Origin: an uncultured Pseudorhodobacter sp.
GTDB lineage: Bacteria; Pseudomonadota; Alphaproteobacteria; Rhodobacterales; Rhodobacteraceae
Direction: 5' to 3'
DNA: 16,176 nucleotides
NCBI GenBank assembly: GCA_937910975.1
Contig: CALEMZ010000403.1
Coordinates: 1 to 16,176 of the forward strand
Under the pieces are notes generated by a model. The model was not told the origin of the DNA and searched no databases. It worked only from the letters and a program-made list of their open reading frames with translations. This document shows, piece after piece, positions 13,277 to 16,176 of the stretch. Made by a program: the position numbers and the translations under genes. How positions within the stretch are numbered: the first letter of the stretch is position 1; every line of letters begins with the position of its first letter.

Positions 13277-15280
13277 CTACCGCAAGCGCCAAGCCTGAGT
13301 CTTGCGCAATACCCGGCGAGAGGCCAGCAAATGCAGCAAGCGCGCACCGGCATTGGTGTAGAAAATCATCATCCCCATCGCCGCCGCAGGCGCCATATCG
13401 CCCGCGTCATCCATGTTCAGCACGGCAACAGACGCCAAAGCAGTATGGGTGGAATACAAGAAAACCACCGCTGAAACCGTCGTCATCGCATTGACGAACA
13501 GATAAACCGAAATATCCAAAATTGCAGGCAAACACACCGGCACCGTCACCCGCGTGAACAATCGATAAAACGGCTGGCGCAGCGAACTTGCCACCGGCTC
13601 AAACTCCGCATCAATTTGTTTCAGCGCGGTCAGCGCCGTCAAATGTCCTACCGTATAAAAATGCGTTACGGTTGAGACGACCAAAATCGTCATCGTGCCA
13701 TAAATCGCATTCAGCGGGTTAGCCGGATCGTTGAAGAAAAAGATATAGGCCAGCCCCAGCACCATCCCCGGCACCGCCATCGGAAGCATCGCCAGAAACT
13801 GAAACAACCCACGCCCAGTTTTGAACCCATCAATCTTTTCCACCATATAGGCCCCGGTAAATACAATCACAGTGCCAAAAACCGCCGTCATTCCGGCCAG
13901 TTGGATAGAGTTTCTATAGGCCGCCCAACCCCCGCCATCGGTGCGGTTGAAATCATAGTTCCGCAGGCTCAGGCTCAAATCATAAGGCCAGAACTTTACC
14001 AATGCCGCATATTGGCAAACCAGGATCAGCCCCAGAATAAACACGGCCATCGCCCCGCACCAGGCAAGGCATAGCGACTCAAGCCGCCGATTGGGTTTCG
14101 GCTGATACGGCACCGAGCGGGCCGAAAGCAACGACACCTGCTTTTTCTGCACCTGCCGGTCCACCACAAAGGCCAGTACCGCCGGGATCAGTAAGATCAC
14201 CGAAACCACGGCCCCCATCTCAAAATTCTGCTGGCCGATCACCTGTTTGTATATGTCGATCGCCAACACATTATACTGCCCCCCGATCACCTTCGGCAGG
14301 CCAAAATCGGTAATAACCAAAGTGAAGGTCACAAACCCCGCCGAGATAAGACCATAACGCGCGCCGGGAATGGTCACGGTCCAGAATGTCCGCCACTTGC
14401 TCGCGCGCAAACTCTCTGCCGCCTCATACTGACGCTGGTCGGCGATCGAAAGTGCTGTTGAAATGATGATGAGCGCATGGGGAAAGGTGAAAAACACCGA
14501 ACCTATCACAATGCCCAGAGGTCCATAAATGCTATGCCCCATCAGCAAGACTTTCAGCATCCCCTGATTTCCGAACAGGTAAATCAACGCGATGCCGGGT
14601 AGCAAGGATGGCACCAAAATCGGCATCATCGCCACCATTTTGAAAAACCCCTTGAACGGCATACAACTGCGGTTGAGCGCATAGGCAAAACCAAAGGCGA
14701 AAACCATCGTCAAAACCGTACTGACCGCCGCGATGAACACTGAATTCTGGATCGAAGAAAACAGCGCCGGGTTGGAGAAATATTCAGCATAGTTCTGAAA
14801 TCCCACCGATTTCACCGGGCGCAAATTTATCCGGCGCAAGGTATTGCTGTCATATTCCGCCCACTGGGTGGAATTTTGCAAGTCCAACCCCACCAACCAA
14901 GGCGCATCGTCATGCGTACCGCGGAGCCGGTACTTCACCGGGCTGCGAAAGTTGAAATCGGGGAATAGATTCGCCACCGATAACCGCCCATCCGAGGACG
15001 TTCGCAAATCATCACCAACAAACGCACCCACCCGCGCATTGATCTGCGCCGCCGATTCCGCCGGGCCGAAGGCCCCTGCCTCATCGCTGACCTGAAGCTC
15101 ATATCGCGCCAGATCAAAGCTATAGGTCACAAAGCTTTTCGACAGCATGGCGTAAAGTGGCAACGCCAGTGCGGCAATCAGATACAACCCAATCACCAAC
15201 ATGAAGCCGCGCTTTATCACGGCGTCCCGGTCCAGCTTCAGCCGGATCTTGCGGCCGAGTGGCAGGCTTTCCTCTGCCAT
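13277..15280 (-). CDS. Fused two-domain ABC permease, aminophosphonate type
   Basis: This 667-residue inner-membrane protein contains two complete BPD_transp_1 permease domains in tandem. The first EAA loop is at about 286-310 (EAAESLRASKWRTFW to GARYG) and the second at about 557-582 (DAEFEPVASSLRQPFYRLF). About 12-13 hydrophobic segments are visible. Such fusions occur in ferric-iron-type importers and in the putative 2-aminoethylphosphonate permease family; the tmp genes nearby favour the latter. Between TM1 (about 24-45) and TM2 (about 175-200) lies an unusually long polar loop of about 125 residues, probably periplasmic. GAAGGGG in the end of the ATPase gene serves as ribosome binding site, and the start is 1 nt from the ATPase stop. 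Confidence 0.88.
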   Translation of the reverse strand: MAEESLPLGRKIRLKLDRDAVIKRGFMLVIGLYLIAALALPLYAMLSKSFVTYSFDLARYELQVSDEAGAFGPAESAAQINARVGAFVGDDLRTSSDGRLSVANLFPDFNFRSPVKYRLRGTHDDAPWLVGLDLQNSTQWAEYDSNTLRRINLRPVKSVGFQNYAEYFSNPALFSSIQNSVFIAAVSTVLTMVFAFGFAYALNRSCMPFKGFFKMVAMMPILVPSLLPGIALIYLFGNQGMLKVLLMGHSIYGPLGIVIGSVFFTFPHALIIISTALSIADQRQYEAAESLRASKWRTFWTVTIPGARYGLISAGFVTFTLVITDFGLPKVIGGQYNVLAIDIYKQVIGQQNFEMGAVVSVILLIPAVLAFVVDRQVQKKQVSLLSARSVPYQPKPNRRLESLCLAWCGAMAVFILGLILVCQYAALVKFWPYDLSLSLRNYDFNRTDGGGWAAYRNSIQLAGMTAVFGTVIVFTGAYMVEKIDGFKTGRGLFQFLAMLPMAVPGMVLGLAYIFFFNDPANPLNAIYGTMTILVVSTVTHFYTVGHLTALTALKQIDAEFEPVASSLRQPFYRLFTRVTVPVCLPAILDISVYLFVNAMTTVSAVVFLYSTHTALASVAVLNMDDAGDMAPAAAMGMMIFYTNAGARLLHLLASRRVLRKTQAWRLR

Positions 15281-15281
15281 C

Positions 15282-16176
15282 TCAGCGCCCCTTCGGGAAC
15301 AAAAGCACCCGCTCGGCAGGCAGTTCCACCGCTATTGCCATCCCCGGCACCAGACCCAACCGCCGCACGGCATTGATTGAGAAATTGGCGACCAGGGCCG
15401 CATTGCCTAAGGCAGGCGACTGCAAATGGCACCGCCAGAATGAACCCAAAAATTCCATATCCGTTAAGGTCACGGGCAACAGGTTCGCCGCCCCCTCTCC
15501 CGCCGCCGCAGAGGCATGGGGCACCACATCTTCGGGCCGCACCGCCACGGTCACCTGCGCACCCTCATCAATCCCCCGGCCCTCACTGCTCAGGGTGATG
15601 GTCCCAAGCTGGACCTTGCCATCTCGATAAGTGGAGATAACTTTGTTGGTCTCGCCAATAAAATCGGCCACGAAAAGCGAGGCCGGGTGGCGGTATATCT
15701 CGGTCGGCGTACCGACCTGCTCGACCGTGCCATGGTTCATCACCACGATCCGGTCCGCCATCGATAGTGCCTCTTCCTGATCATGTGTGACCATGATCGT
15801 TGTCACCCCAAGCTTGCGCTGCAGTTCCTTGATTTCATGCCGTAAATGTACACGAACCTTAGCATCCAGCGCCGAAAGCGGCTCATCAAGCAGAAGCAAT
15901 CCGGGGTTGATGGCAATGGCGCGGGCCAAAGCGATACGCTGTTGCTGGCCACCCGAAAGCTGGGCGGGGTATTTGTCGGCCTGCTCAGGCAAGCCCACCA
16001 ATTCCAACAGTTCCGCCACGCGTGCCTTGATCTCGGCGCGGGGTCGTCCGGTGTTTTCCAGCCCGAAGGCGATGTTGCGGGCCACGGTCAGGTTGGGAAA
16101 CAGCGCATAGGATTGGAACACAATCCCATAATCGCGCTGTGAGGTCGGCATATCAGAAATGTCCACACCGCCTTGA
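15282..16176 (-). CDS. ABC transporter ATPase, 5' end cut by window
   Basis: The frame is open to the right window edge (Gln-Gly-Gly precede the GTG at 16166), so the Walker A part lies outside. Present are the Q-loop VFQSYALFPNL, the signature LSGGQQQRIALARA, Walker B with D-loop LLLLDEPLSALDAKVR, and the switch histidine in IMVTHDQEEAL. A C-terminal TOBE-like domain contains AVRPEDV and FLGSFWRCHL. It belongs to the iron/putrescine/aminoethylphosphonate importer ATPases (PotA/FbpC-like, including the PhnT-like branch). Its stop is 1 nt before the fused permease start. The matching periplasmic binding protein is expected beyond 16176. Confidence 0.92.
   Translation of the reverse strand, partial: QGGVDISDMPTSQRDYGIVFQSYALFPNLTVARNIAFGLENTGRPRAEIKARVAELLELVGLPEQADKYPAQLSGGQQQRIALARAIAINPGLLLLDEPLSALDAKVRVHLRHEIKELQRKLGVTTIMVTHDQEEALSMADRIVVMNHGTVEQVGTPTEIYRHPASLFVADFIGETNKVISTYRDGKVQLGTITLSSEGRGIDEGAQVTVAVRPEDVVPHASAAAGEGAANLLPVTLTDMEFLGSFWRCHLQSPALGNAALVANFSINAVRRLGLVPGMAIAVELPAERVLLFPKGR

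Overview
The window looks like an alphaproteobacterial chromosome segment, most likely order Rhodobacterales (Roseobacter/Rhodobacter relatives). The grounds are a high-GC sequence, dense coding with many ATGA start/stop overlaps, a DUF2927 lipoprotein of the type common in that group, and a MoxR-ATPase/CoxE-like VWA pair. The genus cannot be read from the sequence. No rRNA, tRNA, CRISPR array, IS element or phage gene was seen.

Left block (1-5766, all + strand): the 3' part of a MoxR-type AAA+ ATPase, a GNAT acetyltransferase, a DUF2927 lipoprotein, a 54-residue membrane protein, a CoxE-like VWA protein, a small membrane-anchored protein, a DedA/VTT membrane protein and an M48 metalloprotease. 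Most of these genes are separated by a few bases or overlap by 4 nt, so from the GNAT gene to the DedA gene they look like one or two operons. The ATPase and VWA protein are the classical partners, but here they are split by 2.4 kb of other genes. The theme is cell envelope or protein quality control, but no substrate is evident.

Middle block (5767-7999, + strand): an intergenic region with a possible minus-strand gene remnant, then a GntR/FCD regulator translationally coupled to a kynureninase-like class V PLP enzyme. A hairpin terminator candidate and a 9-nt tandem repeat follow.

Right block (8000-16176): a phosphonate catabolic locus. On the minus strand, tmpA (a 2-oxoglutarate/Fe(II) oxygenase of the gamma-butyrobetaine hydroxylase type) overlaps tmpB (an HD-domain diiron oxygenase of the PhnZ/TmpB type). 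By homology, TmpA would hydroxylate (2-trimethylamino)ethylphosphonate at C1, and TmpB would cleave the product to glycine betaine and phosphate. A LysR regulator diverges from tmpA. Convergent with the regulator lies a minus-strand ABC importer: a fused two-domain permease and an ATPase cut by the window edge, of the type annotated as a putative 2-aminoethylphosphonate transporter. Its substrate-binding protein is probably just outside the window.

Downstream of tmpB, after only 51 bp and on the same strand, lie three overlapping genes for a 5-oxoprolinase-type (PxpB-PxpC-PxpA) complex. PxpA and PxpB carry changes at motif positions I recall as highly conserved. The most interesting open question is whether this divergent ATP-dependent amide/lactam hydrolase set belongs functionally with the alkylated aminophosphonate pathway.
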